DNA from: Haemaphysalis longicornis
Lineage: Eukaryota > Arthropoda > Arachnida > Ixodida > Ixodidae
Reading direction: 5' to 3'
Assembly: GCA_013339765.2 (NCBI GenBank)
Contig: CM023449.1
Coordinates: 222,217,992 to 222,281,991, forward strand
DNA: 64,000 nt
A program made the position numbers and the translations under genes. Below are positions 1 through 10,525 of the stretch, piece after piece (within the stretch, counting starts at the first letter, position 1; each line of letters opens with the position of its first letter). The notes beneath the pieces were generated by a model. It saw only the letters and a program-made list of their open reading frames with translations. It ran no database searches and had not been told where the DNA came from.

Positions 1-915
1 CCCAGGTTGTGGCCCGTGTACCTCCACTGCACGGGTCTGCCATCTGGCAGCCGCACAAATGCGAGGTCAGGGTTGGTGTCCCGGGCAACCGATGTGCCGA
101 TGCGGGAGGGGTTGGCCGGGTCGGTGAGCAGGATGAAGCCCGCGTCCTTCGCATCGTCCAACAGGTCCCTTCCCTTGGCTACCGTGATGCCATATCCTAG
201 TTCCTTGTGCTCCGCATTAAAGTCGCCGCCGATCACTATCACGTCGCTGGGGGCCATCTTCAGTGCTTTATGAAACAGGGCTTTGCATTTTTGTTGCCTG
301 TGTTGCGGGTTGCTGTAGGTGTTGATGAAGAGCATGGTTTCAGTCTTCTTCTTGCCAATCACCACCTCGGTCGCGCAGAGCTCGATTGCCGTGCTGCGGC
401 CGAGAAAGTCTTCGTGCTTTATGAATGTGATTCCCTTGCGGACAAAAGTGCAGACCCCCTGTGCTGCTCCCGTGCAGCATTCCCGTGCGCTGGGAGGGCT
501 GGCGTGTGTGCGGTATCGCGGCAAGGTTGGTGCCTGCTCCGTGTATGTTTTTTGGACCATGATAATGTCAGGGGGAGCCTCCATGGACCTCAGGTGTTGC
601 TGTAGTACGGCTCTTCAGCACTCGAAGCCATTGGCGTGCCAGTGCCAGATCTTTAGGCTTGTCTTGGTTGGGGTGGGCATGGTTGTTGTTGCGTTCCGTT
701 GTTGCCGTGGTTGCCGGTGGCTGCAGAGAGAGCTCCGAGTTTCTCGAACAGGAACTTCTCCAGCCGGTCGAATCTGGCATTCATTCTGTGTTCGAGTGCG
801 TCCACGCGTTTCTCGAGCCTGTCTACGTGTTCTGTGATACGTCGAATGCGGACCGCACAGCCGATGTTGCACGGTGTACTCGTAGTCTGTGTTGTTGGGG
901 CCGATTAGCCGCCTA
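1..915 (-). mobile_element. I-group LINE fragment: end of ORF1 and start of the ORF2 endonuclease, cut by the window edge
   Basis: Reading the minus strand from 915 there is a coiled-coil segment with heptads (RLEKRVDALEHRMNARFDRL), then the ORF2 beginning (SLKIWHWHANGF) and an apurinic-type endonuclease. Recognisable pieces are FINTYSNPQHRQQK, VIVIGGDFNAEHKELGYG, TDPANPSRIGTSVARDTNPD and the stretch up to YTGHNLG at the edge. Frame changes and stops show it is dead. It is the same family as the element at 1472-8999 but a separate copy, and truncated at its 5' side near 915. Confidence 0.8.
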
Positions 916-1029
916 GCTACAACAAAACTGCACCATGATACCCAAATTTATGTGCTGTGATTGTGCAACCGTAAACCCTTAACTTATTAAGCTTTGTCGG
1001 AATAAATCATTACCTTTAGTGATAGGCCT

Positions 1030-1457
1030 CCAGCGGGGCGCTGGCGGCGCTGCATAGCAGGAGGCAAAATCGACTTCCGGGTAGTAGAAAGCTGAGAGGG
1101 CCCCATAGGATCTTTTGTTTACAGGTACCACTGATTGTTTTGCGACATGATTTTTCGCCCAGTCCCGCCCATCAACCTGACACAAGCTAGGGAGATTTGC
1201 AGCGCGAAATACGTTAGCAGGGTCGAAGAAACTGCTGGGACGATCACGGCGCTCTGCGAATCGCTGGTTCACCGATGGACGTATGAAAGGGAATTTGAAG
1301 TGAGAGCTTCGTGTTTAAACTAATACACATGGCGGAAAGGACGTTTCAACAACCGCCGATCAAAAAGAGTGACGCAGATGGCGGCGATCGTGCGTAAAAA
1401 TCAGCAAGTCTGGCGAACCCCGCAGGCTCGTCTTCTGCGGTGCGCCGCGCTTTCGCG
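1030..1457. repeat. Left part of a large dispersed repeat shared with 31-33 kb (copy R1)
   Basis: Matches 30990-31600 in the same orientation. Shared landmarks are GGGTAGTA-GAAGCTG followed by CC-ATAGGATC, the GCAGCGC-AAATAC stretch, and GTTTAAACTAA-ACAC. The match stops exactly where the full-length LINE begins and resumes beyond it at 9013, so the LINE split this repeat. No coding potential recognised. Confidence 0.65.
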
Positions 1458-1550
1458 AAACTGTGCAGTTAGGATTAGGATTAGGATTAGGAAAAACTTT
1501 ATTTGTGCCTGCAAAACGACTAAGCGCCGCGACGCGGGCCTGGCGTCGTC

Positions 1551-3822
1551 CTAGGGATTGCCGTTACTAGGCGCAGCGCCAACGCTTCCCGTCACCGGGT
1601 CGCCTGGTCTGTGCTTTTCGAGCGCACCCCGGACTTGCTGGACGGCCCAGAGTTGAGTGTCCTTGTCGCTACTGCGTGCAGCGTCCTGGAGCTGCGGCGG
1701 ATAAGTTCTTGATTGAGCTTCGTTTGGAAACCGGGCACAGTCCCAGAAGATGTGCTACTGGTCTGCCAGACCCACACCACACACTTTACACACGTCCGTC
1801 GAATAAAGCTCTGGATGAAACCTGTGCAGCGTCGCCGGGGCGAGGATGGACCCGGTCTGGAGCTGTCGTAGTAGAACTGCTTCCTCCCGGCTCAGGCCCT
1901 GGTGGGGGGGGGGTGGCATGACCCGTCGAGCCAGGCGGTAAGCCTTGGTGATCTCGTTGTAGCTCACGAGGCGATCTTTGTTCGCGAACCACCACGGACG
2001 GTCGGTCTCGGAGGAGCGGAGGGTAAGTGCTCGCGCCTCCGAGTGTGCCGTCTCGTTGTGGTTGGGTGCGGTTGCGCATTCGCCCATGTGCGCCGGAAAC
2101 CACTTGACACGAAGTTCTCTGCCCTGGAGCCTTGCCTTGCTGATGATGGCGGCCGCCTTGGCGCAAACGCGACCTTTCGCGTAGTTGCGTACGGCCATTC
2201 TCGAGTCACAGAGCACTGTGCGGCACTCAACCTCAGAGATGGCCAGGGCGATGGCGACCTCCTCGGCGTCCGTGGCTTCGGTGCACCGTACACTCGCAGT
2301 CGTCGTCTTAGTGCCCGTGGAGGCCTTAACGGCGACCGCGACGTAACCTTTGTGCTGGTACTCTGCTGCGTCGACGTAACGCGCGTGCCCGTCTTCGGCA
2401 TGCATCTTGATGAGGGCTTTGGCCCGCGCTGCACGCCTCTCCTTGTTGTGCTCCGGGTGCACGTTTCTAGGTATTGGGTCAACGCATATGTGTGCCATCG
2501 CTTCCTCGCTTATGTCGCGCTGTTGCTGGTCCGGCGTGCGAGGGTTGTAGCCAAGGTTCTCGAGGATTTGGCGTCCCGTCTTAGTCATGGAGAGACGTTC
2601 CAGCTGTGCCGCCAACTGCGCCTCCGTGATTTCATCCAGGGTATTGTGCACTCCTAGCTGTAGTAAGCGCGCAGTGCTCGTGGTTTCCATAAGGCCCAGT
2701 GCCGATTTGTAAGCCTTACGTATGAGTGTATTGATCTTGGCCCGTTCCATGACCTTCCAGTAATGGTACGCGGCCACATACGTAATGTGACTGATCACGA
2801 AGGACTGGACGAGTCTCACGAGGTTGTCCTCCTTCATGCCCGTTCTTCTCGAAGAAATGCGGCGAATGAGGCGAATTGCCTCGGCCGTCTTGCTGTTGAG
2901 CTTGGCAAGGGTTTCACCGTTGCTGTTGTTCTTGTCAATGATCATGCCCAAAACCTTGAGTCATGTTACTTCGGGGATGCGTTTCTCCGATGCGGTGACT
3001 ATTTTGATACGGTTGGCTTCGCGCTGCGGCGTATTTCCCCTGCGTTTCGGTGCGAGCACGAGTAGTTCAGACTTGCTAGGCGAACAGAGCAGGCCGGTAC
3101 CAACGAGATGCTGCTCGATGGCGGTGACTGCCGCTTGCAGTTGGCTCTCGATGTATGCGTCGCTGCCGCCGGCGACCCAGAGCGTGATGTCGTCGGCGTA
3201 TATAGTATGCCGGATGCCCGTTCGCGCTAGCGCCTCCGCAACCCCAATCATGACAAGGTTGAAGAGGAACGGTGAGACGACCGATCCTTGCGGTGTGCCT
3301 GTGCTTCCGAGCATCATTTTAAGCTGTAGGTCCCCCGCGTGGAGTTCTACCATCCGATCCGTAGGGAAGTCCTTGATATAGTTATAGCTGGTTTCGCCAA
3401 TGTTCAACTTGGAAACTTGTGCCAAGATCGCCGAATACTTTTTTACCTTGTCTAAAGCACTCTGGAGATCCAGCCCAATGATTACTCTGTTATCTCTCGT
3501 GCCTTCCTTGTCGATTATTTCCGCCTTAAGCTGGAGCATGGCGTCTTGCGTGCTCAGCTTGTGTCGAAATCCTATCATGGAGTCTGGATATAGGCCTTCC
3601 TTTTCGAGGTAGTCTTGCCATCTGCGCGCGAGCACGCGCTCCAGTACCTTGCCCACGCAGGACGTGAGCGCGATTGGACGGAGGTTGTTGGTGTTTGGCG
3701 GCTTGCCTGGTTTAGGGATCAGGATGGTATTGGCACATTTCCACTGGCACGGCAGCCTGCCCGATCGCCAGCACTCATTGTAGTATTGGGTAAGGGCCTC
3801 TATCGATGGGTCGTCTAGGTTT
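1551..3822 (-). pseudogene. LINE ORF2, C-terminal part: reverse transcriptase palm/thumb, RNase H and zinc-knuckle end
   Basis: From 3822: NLDDPSIEALTQYYNECW, then IPKPGKPPNTNNLRPIALTS (RT block) and GLDLQSALDK. Further on are STGTPQGSVVSPFLFNLVM and YADDITLWVAGGSD, the catalytic YADD. RNase H (about 1900-2450) shows YVDAAEY, DAEEVAIALA, LCDSRMAV and WFPAHMGE, then NHNETAH. The end has CKVCG-HIFWDC. A frame change near 2955 separates RT from RNase H and a TAG interrupts at 1755; the terminal stop is at 1551. Confidence 0.83.
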
Positions 3823-3826
3823 TTAA

Positions 3827-5585
3827 AGGGGCCCTGAAAGGCATTTTGAGCACACTAAATGAAGTAGCACAATCGTTAGATTGGGTCGTCAAGGTCATCT
3901 GGGCCAAGTATTACTCTTTTACGCGCAGCGGAAAGCTCACACTTTTGTTGCAAAGTTTGTCGCTTTTTTCTCACCCTTTCCTTCGTGTTTTTGGACGCCG
4001 CCATCGTCACATGTCTACATCATCGATTCCCAGATGTTCGTCATGAGCTAGACATCCTGCTATTGGGCGGCTTTTTCACGCACTTCCGGCAAAGAGATGA
4101 GTCGTCTGCTCAGCGTCGACTCGCCGGCTGATCTGCCAGTGTAGTGCCGGAGTGCTTGGACATTTTACGACAAACGAAACAAGTGTAAACAAACACTTAA
4201 CCGCTCGTATTGAATGCAACACGGCCATAACACGACATGGATATTCTCTTACCGGAGTACGTTCCATAAAGAAAGCGTTGAAGCCCCGTGGCACTTCTTT
4301 CGTGCAATCGCAGAGAACGCCCTGAGCCGAATGCCCGGGTTTGACGGATACATTTTTTTCCACTTGAAAACAATCCAGAGATGCGTTTCGAACGAACACA
4401 ACGTCACAACATGCGTTGCAAGTCTGACCACGATTGACAGACGATGGGTTGCCTCCTCCTGCCCGTCGTAAATTCGGCACTCACCTCGCGCGTGGTTTGC
4501 GGGGACGAACAGCAAGTCACTTAACCCTGGCGCGCAAGCCGATATGACTTTTAGCCACGCACACTGCACATACCCCATGCGAGGTTGAGTCGTACGTCGC
4601 TCGAGAAAGATAATCCAGACCATGGGAAGCACTATCCACCCGCAGAAGCACAACGTCGCATTTCATCGCGAAACAAAGGCGTCCACAACACACACACCAT
4701 CGCCTCCTGTAATGCCAAACGCATCTCACACTTCCTAATGAGAGTGAGTGGTACGTCTGCAGTGCCCACATGTCGCGAGGTGGGGCCCCGAGCTGAACCG
4801 GGATCACGCAACCGTAACTGACCTCTGGGGCGGTTTGTGCCTTGTTGCCAAGGCAACCGATGTTTGAGATCGTCAAAGAAAGGCGCTCGCTCCAGCGCTA
4901 GAAAGCTCAGAGCCGCAGAGCCGCGCCGGAGCATGTTTTGCGAACGTTGCCGCTCTCCACCACACGTCGCCCCAAGCTGAACTGGTCACATGATTGAAGC
5001 GTTTTGTGCACGGGTTCTGTATTGGTTTAAAATGTCTTTGTCACATGGCGCCGGCAGGAATTACCACCACCGCAAAATAAGACCCGGCACCAGCGGGGCC
5101 ACATCTGATACGGCGCTTTTTAGATAAACAGTGCGCGGTGCATGAAAGGGACCGAGCGCAAGATCCTCCCCAGCGGCTGCGAGTTCACCGCCGAATAAAA
5201 GTCACGTGCTGCACTGCAGCAACGCACACCGCGAAAGGGCGAGGCCAGGCCACCGCACACATGCGGCAAGATTTTTCGTTCGCTTATCCATCCGTGAGCG
5301 GAGTGCGGAATTCATGGTGTCTACAAAACTGTCTACAAAGGAGCGTAATGCGGAAGTACGTCACCGCTGACTAGCGCAGCATCATGGGAGGGAGTGCTCG
5401 CGCGCCGTCAGCAGTTGAAAAGAGGAGGAAACGCGGCGCGACGATAATGCGCGGTTTTTGATTTACGGTTTCTCAGCCAATACCCATCGCTTTAACAAAA
5501 TTCTTGCGGGAGGAGATTGCTAATACATTGTCTTATTTGGTTACATGTACATCCATTCATCGGCGGAAGGTATTTCAGGACCCCT
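3827..5585. mobile_element. TTAA-flanked non-autonomous DNA transposon inside LINE ORF2 (piggyBac-like)
   Basis: A 1759-bp insert bounded by TTAA at 3823-3826 and 5586-5589. Its ends are inverted: AGGGGCCCTGAAAGG at the left, and the reverse complement of the right end reads AGGGGTCCTGAAATACC. Removing it with one TTAA rejoins ORF2 in frame as KML-KNLDDPS, so it landed in a coding copy. TTAA duplication is the piggyBac hallmark. The short open frames inside show no transposase, so it is probably mobilised in trans. The superfamily is inferred from TTAA alone. Confidence 0.75.
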
Positions 5586-6955
5586 TTAAGCATCTTGTTC
5601 GTGACCAGGTCCGGGCCGGCTGCCGAGCGGGTGTTTAGCTCGTGCAGCGCAGCTCGCACCTCCGCCATCGTGATGTCCCGGTATAGCCACGCATTGGGTG
5701 ACCCTGCGTACGGTGGGTGGCGCTCCGTGGGGGTAGCAGGTAGGTATTTGTCCTCCAGCTTCTTGAGCACAGCGTCTTTACCTTCCTGCTGCACCGCTGT
5801 GTGCATGAGCCTAGCGAGGCGGTCTCGTTGGTGTGACTTGGTTTTAGCCTCGTCAAGCAGGTGTCGTAGGAGGTTCCACGTTCTTCCACGATGTAATTGT
5901 CCATCGGCTTTGTTACAGATCTCGTTCCACTGCTGTCTGCAGAGGAGTTTGCAGTGGATCTCGATGGCCCGATTTAACTCGGTCACTTTCTTGCGCAGTT
6001 TACGGTTCAGTCTCTGTTTCTTCTAGCGTTGCATGATTGAGTGTTTGGCCTCGATGAGGTGGGCAAGGCGGCTATCTACGCTTACTATGTCTTCGGCGGT
6101 CTCCACGGTTTTGGTGGCTGATCGCACGGCTTTGCGAAGCGCGGCGGACCACTCACCTATGTCTCGGATGACCGGACATTCCTTGGGTTGGTTCTGTCGG
6201 AAACAGTCCCAATCTGTCCATTTGTGCAGCACGGTGTACCCCCGATCGGGCTGGGTATCGTGATCTCGAGAATGTAGTGGTCACTGCCAAGATCAACTCC
6301 GGTGTTTGCACACGCAATCTTGCCCGTTCGATCGTTCTTGACAAAAGTGAGGTCTGGTGTAGTGTCCCTTGCCACGGAGTTGCCTATCCTGGTGGGGTTG
6401 GTGGGGTCCGTGATGAGTACGTAGTCGTTGTCCAGGGCGCTTTGCAGCAGGTCTCTGCCCTTGATCGTGTCTCGGAGGTAGCCCCATGCTGTGTGCGACG
6501 TGTTAAAGTCGCCACCGAACCCGAGCGTGCTGCCCCTGGCCTTTGTGCTGGCCTGGTGGAGGAGGGAGCGGAATTTCTGGTGTATGTGCTTGGGGTTGCT
6601 GTAAACGTTGTGCAGGAACAGGCTGCCCTTGCGTTGCTTGCTCGGTATGATCTCCGTAAAGGTGTACTGAATCTTGATGTTTCCTTGCTTTATCGTGTGC
6701 TTCACAAAGGTGAGACCCTTGCGGACGAAAGTACACACGCCACGGCCTGGTCGGGGCTAACGTGTGCTTTGTACCCGGGGAGGAAGGGGGGCCGCCGAGA
6801 CCCGTCTCTTGGAGAATGATCACGTCTGGTTTCCTGTTAACCATCGCTATCTGCTGTTTGTATTACCGCCTCTTGTGATCAAAGCTGTGGCCATTCCACT
6901 GCCAGATCGTGAGATCTGACCGCGGTTTTACTGCTGCTGTTGGGTTGGCGGCCAT
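5586..6955 (-). pseudogene. LINE ORF2, N-terminal part: endonuclease and start of RT
   Basis: Starts at the ATG at 6955 (MAANPTAAVKPRSDLTIWQW). Endonuclease motifs: QWNGHSF, PDVIILQETGL, GGDFNTSHTAWGYL, VARDTTPDLTFV and LGSDHYIL; the catalytic Asn, Glu, Asp and His positions are visible. The linker and start of RT follow, to AAGPDLVTNKML. At least two nonsense codons and two frameshifts interrupt it. It joins the C-terminal part across the inserted transposon. Confidence 0.8.
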
Positions 6956-7577
6956 GATTGCGTTAAGGTGAAGGGTTTGCTGTTGCTCTTGGTTATAAGG
7001 GTGGTTCACGAACATTGGTGCAAAAGTCGGGGTGGCGTACGATTGGGCCGTTAAGGTCTGCTCGATGAACTCGAACTTTGCTTCGATTTTCTTGAAGACG
7101 TGATAATGAGCTCCTCCAGCTTGTTGAATCTTGCGTCAAACTTGGCTTCTAGCTTGGCCTCAAGCGTTGCTTCGAGCTGTTCCGCTTCTTTGCGGGATCT
7201 CCGCGACTCGAGCGCGCGTTTCTTGGTACGGGCTCAGTCTCCATTTCATCGTGGGGTTCGGTCGTTGACATTTCCTCCTCGGGCATAATCTGCGGTCTTG
7301 ACTCTGTAACCGGCGGTGGGGTTGGTGGCGACTGAGTCGGGGATGGCGACGGGTGCAGGGGTGGGGTTCGTAGCGGCGGGTTTCGATATACGCAGTAACT
7401 TGCGTATCTCGGCGATTTCCTTGGTCAGGTTGTTAACTGAGGCTTCCAGTTAGATGTTTCGTTTTCGTAGCGAGTCATTTGCTGCCTTGAGACGGTCCAT
7501 TGCTTCGTCATTTCGCCTGGGTGGCGGCGTGGTCGGCGTGCTTCTGCCGCTGTCGCTCTTAGTTACGTCGGCCCAAC

Positions 7578-8726
7578 TCACGCGATCGCGTGACGGTGAC
7601 CTGTTGCGGCTGAGGCTCCGTTTGTTTTTGTCGCAGCTGCTGTTTTCTTCGTGAATGATGCGCGACTCCTGGAAGGAGCCCTTGACTGCCTTGGGGAACG
7701 TGACCCTTCCAGGCGCGGGAACGAGCTTGCCGAGAGCTGCTGCTGTTGCTGCTGCTGCTCGGCGGCGCGACGCTCCCACTGCCGGCGCCGGACGACGTAC
7801 GGCGTCTTGAATTGCCCTTGCAAAATCGGTCGCCCGTTGGGTGAGCGCCTCCGCACAGTTTTACACTTGGGGGTACATGTGTGGTCCTCCGTGGGGTTGG
7901 TCGCGCCGCACGCAAGACACGCGCGGATGGTCGGTGTGGGGCATACGTCGCGCCGGTGGCCGACTTTGTCGCACTGCTGACACACGTCTATTTGCTTGCG
8001 ATACAGGCTGCACGGGATTAGGGTTACGCCGTAACGAACGAAGTTGGGTACCCTGTGACCTTGAAACGCGATGATAACTGTGGTCGTGTTTCCGATGCGC
8101 TTGGCTCCGACCGCGAGGGGGTTGCGGTCGTTCACGATGTTCCTGTCTATTTCGGCGGCGCCGTCGTCCGTCGGGATGCCGCGTATGACGCCCTTGATGG
8201 TGTCGTGGGGCGCCGTGCGATAAGCGCCAACTTCGTGGAGCTTGCCTTGTACTTGTATCGCTTGAATTCGGGAGTATTTTGCTGCGTTTTCCTCGCTGGG
8301 AGTTCTCACTACCATGATGTTTTGCTGGACGTTGGGGCATATAGTGTCCCTGGTCTCCGCCGCGCTGTCGATGCCTGCCGCTGCCAAAATCGCCGTGGCC
8401 ACGTTGGTGGTGCCGGCCTTGAGAATGTCGAGGCCGCCCCTTGGCCTCACCACTATCTTGATTTCCTCCGTAGGCATGGCGGGCATGCGTGCCGCACGAA
8501 TCGCCGATACAAGGGCGCTGGTGGAGAACTTCGATTTCGAGCTCGTATTGCCGTCTCGACGGTTAGGCTTACCGTTCGAAGCGCGTTGCCGAAGTCTTGA
8601 CATGCGATCGCAGGCCTGGGTCCAGCCAGCTTCATCGTGGTATTCTTCGGGCGAAATATCCTCGCCCTGCACTTGCACGCACATTTTGGAGTCCGAAGGC
8701 CCCGCATATTGAGCGGAAGTGTCCAT
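7578..8726 (-). CDS. LINE ORF1 (gag-like) protein with two CCHC zinc knuckles
   Basis: 382 codons are open from the ATG at 8726. The central region has EEIKIVVRPRGGLDILKAG and a typical LINE ORF1 fold region. Zinc knuckles follow: CQQCDKVGHRRDVC and CLACGATNPTEDHTC. A polyglutamine run and an SR-rich segment come next. The frame changes near 7700 and coding continues to about 7000 with a leucine-heptad region, so the original protein was longer. ORF1 proteins bind the element RNA. Part of the LINE at 1472-8999. Confidence 0.8.
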   Translation of the reverse strand: MDTSAQYAGPSDSKMCVQVQGEDISPEEYHDEAGWTQACDRMSRLRQRASNGKPNRRDGNTSSKSKFSTSALVSAIRAARMPAMPTEEIKIVVRPRGGLDILKAGTTNVATAILAAAGIDSAAETRDTICPNVQQNIMVVRTPSEENAAKYSRIQAIQVQGKLHEVGAYRTAPHDTIKGVIRGIPTDDGAAEIDRNIVNDRNPLAVGAKRIGNTTTVIIAFQGHRVPNFVRYGVTLIPCSLYRKQIDVCQQCDKVGHRRDVCPTPTIRACLACGATNPTEDHTCTPKCKTVRRRSPNGRPILQGQFKTPYVVRRRQWERRAAEQQQQQQQLSASSFPRLEGSRSPRQSRAPSRSRASFTKKTAAATKTNGASAATGHRHAIA

Positions 8727-9266
8727 GTCGTTGGCGAAGAGTACGGGCTATGCCAAACGAGCCCTGGGTTCGCTTAGGCTTAGCGAGTCCTTGTGGCGCC
8801 GGAGTAGGTAAAGTTCGATAAATTGGCGAAAAACGCACCTTTCGATAAAAAATTGGTATCGGTCGAAGCCAATCACCTTCGCGCACACATTGATAATACG
8901 AAAACCGAAGTTTGATCCAAATAGCACTGCGTAATTAGATATGAAAGACAGACCGCGATGTGAAAACGACTGCTCACCTCGGCGATCGCAGCGCCCTCCA
9001 AACTGGCAGTTATGCGCGCACTTTCATTAAGCACTGCTCGCTTGCGCCGCCATTACGAATACGTTGTGCAGTGCTGGCTTGCATTTGGATTGTGTCGTAG
9101 CTCAGTGAAAAAACAGCGATCGTTAGAAGCACGAGATCTATTTTTCGATTCCGAAAGTAGGAGCCTTACAGCAGAGCGGCCGGGCGAACTCAGTAGCCGT
9201 TTGTTGTTCGCGCTCACTTTAAGTACTCTATTTCTTCATATATTCTCAGTTCACACTTAATAGGCC

Positions 9267-9622
9267 AGAACAGGGGTCGGCAACGTTTTCTGGTGAAGGG
9301 TGGAGCGGCAGGAAGCCGACAAGGCGGAGGGCTCGATGGCAAAATCGGGTGGAATGGGGAAGCGGACTTCGATAGCAAAAAAAAATAATTCAGAGAATTG
9401 CATTAATATTTGACAATAATTCAGAATCTTGTTGAGTGTGCAGATGGGGTAGTATCAACTGGAAGCGATCGATTCTACGTTCTTCGTTCCCTTTTAAACC
9501 TCTTTGATGCCAAAACAAAGTGCCAGAGGAGGGGTAGGCATCTGACAGAGTTTTGGGGGCCACCTCATACTTCCCCGGCTTGCGCATGCGGTCCGCGTGC
9601 CGTCGGTTGTTGACTTCGGTAC
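9267..9622. mobile_element. hAT-type MITE (copy in R1)
   Basis: The left end CAGGGGTCGGCAACGTTTTC closely resembles terminal sequences of hAT (Charlie-like) elements. The right end GTCGGTTGTTGAC is a decayed inverse of it. The second copy in R2 keeps a clearer right end (CGTAGGTTGCTGGC). An 8-bp duplication could not be fixed by eye. No transposase. Confidence 0.5.
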
Positions 9623-10309
9623 TATACTCGGTGACAAACTTAAGAACGGCACCGGAAGTTGCCGCTGTGCCTATCACCGTAGCCGGATGTTTCTCCGCGC
9701 GGCTCAAGTAGGGCGTTACTGGGAATATTTTGAACATGGCGTGAGCCGTTCCCGTGATTTTTTGGACTAAATATGCTTATAAACGACTCCAGTGACGACA
9801 AACGAACTGCGTGAGACAAGGCAGACGATATCACGCATTCATGGCAAACCCCTTTCAAAACGCGCGCGCACTGACGTCACGGGTCCGGCGCTTTGGCGGT
9901 GTGATACACTACATGAGGTGCTGCCGTTCTTGAGTTGTAACCGAGTATGGAAGCTAACGCAGTCTGTAACGGTCGTATGTAAATATTTATGCCGCGCACC
10001 GTGTATGGGGCGGTGATATCTTACGTAAACATAGAAGAACGCATCTAATTAGGCAACGAACTTGCGGTTGGGTACCTGTTTCACGTATTTTAATTTCTTT
10101 ATTTGATGCTATTGCCTCCCCTTTTCCCGCTAGTATGCATGTACCCTGCCGTTCCTAAACCATGTGGAGTAAAATGCATGAAAAATAATTTAGTTTGTCA
10201 CAACAATAAACAAAATGTCCACTTGTTTTCACGGCATTGCTGGGCCAGTGGTGTCAGCTTAGCCAGCTGACGCTCCAGCTTATGCAATCATTTGCAGTTA
10301 CCGCAGGCT

Positions 10310-10525
10310 ATAGGTTGTATTCAATGAAAAGTTTAGGGGGCAATTTCTCCGCCTGGCAACACTAAAAGTACCATGTCGGTGGCCACCGTGCCAGCGCATG
10401 TGCTTTGCGCTCGCGTCTCGGAGAGAAAAAAACACCAGCGTACATCGTCTGGTGAGTTTCAGCCCGATTATCGGTAGTGGCGTCAACAGATATAATATTA
10501 ATCGCACTCACATTAAGTGGTTGCG
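10310..10525 (-). repeat. Dispersed repeat, inverse copy of 49985-50205
   Basis: On the minus strand this reads GAGTGCGATTAATA, GTTGACGCCACT, then GTTGCCAGGCGGAGAAATTG and AACTTTTCATTGAATAC. The plus strand at 49985-50205 reads the same with modest divergence. About 210 bp; no ends or coding sequence recognised, so the class is unknown. Confidence 0.55.

Larger units (their letters stand above)
1472..8999 (-). mobile_element. Full-length I-group LINE (ORF1, endonuclease, RT, RNase H) with target-site duplications
   Basis: A 7.5-kb non-LTR retrotransposon. A duplicated target flanks it: AAACTGTGCAGTTA at 1458-1471 and AAACTGGCAGTTA at 9000-9012 (one base indel). Its 3' end on the minus strand has AATAAA (1498-1503) and a tail of about four TCCTAA units instead of poly(A). 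ORF1 starts at 8726 and ORF2 at 6955. A TTAA transposon sits inside ORF2 (3827-5585). Premature stops (for example near 6030, 6888 and 1755) and frameshifts (near 6240, 6770 and 7700) make it inactive. Length and domain order fit a complete copy of the I/R1-like supergroup. Confidence 0.88.

Noticed and set aside
1469..1492. Interstitial telomere repeat
   Set aside because: The unit is TTAGGA, not the arthropod TTAGG, and it sits exactly at the 3' end of a LINE with target duplications.
1902..2657. 251-codon plus-strand open frame
   Set aside because: Lies antisense to the LINE RNase H; a shadow of GC-rich coding sequence.
8055..8600. 181-codon plus-strand open frame
   Set aside because: Shadow of LINE ORF1 on the opposite strand.
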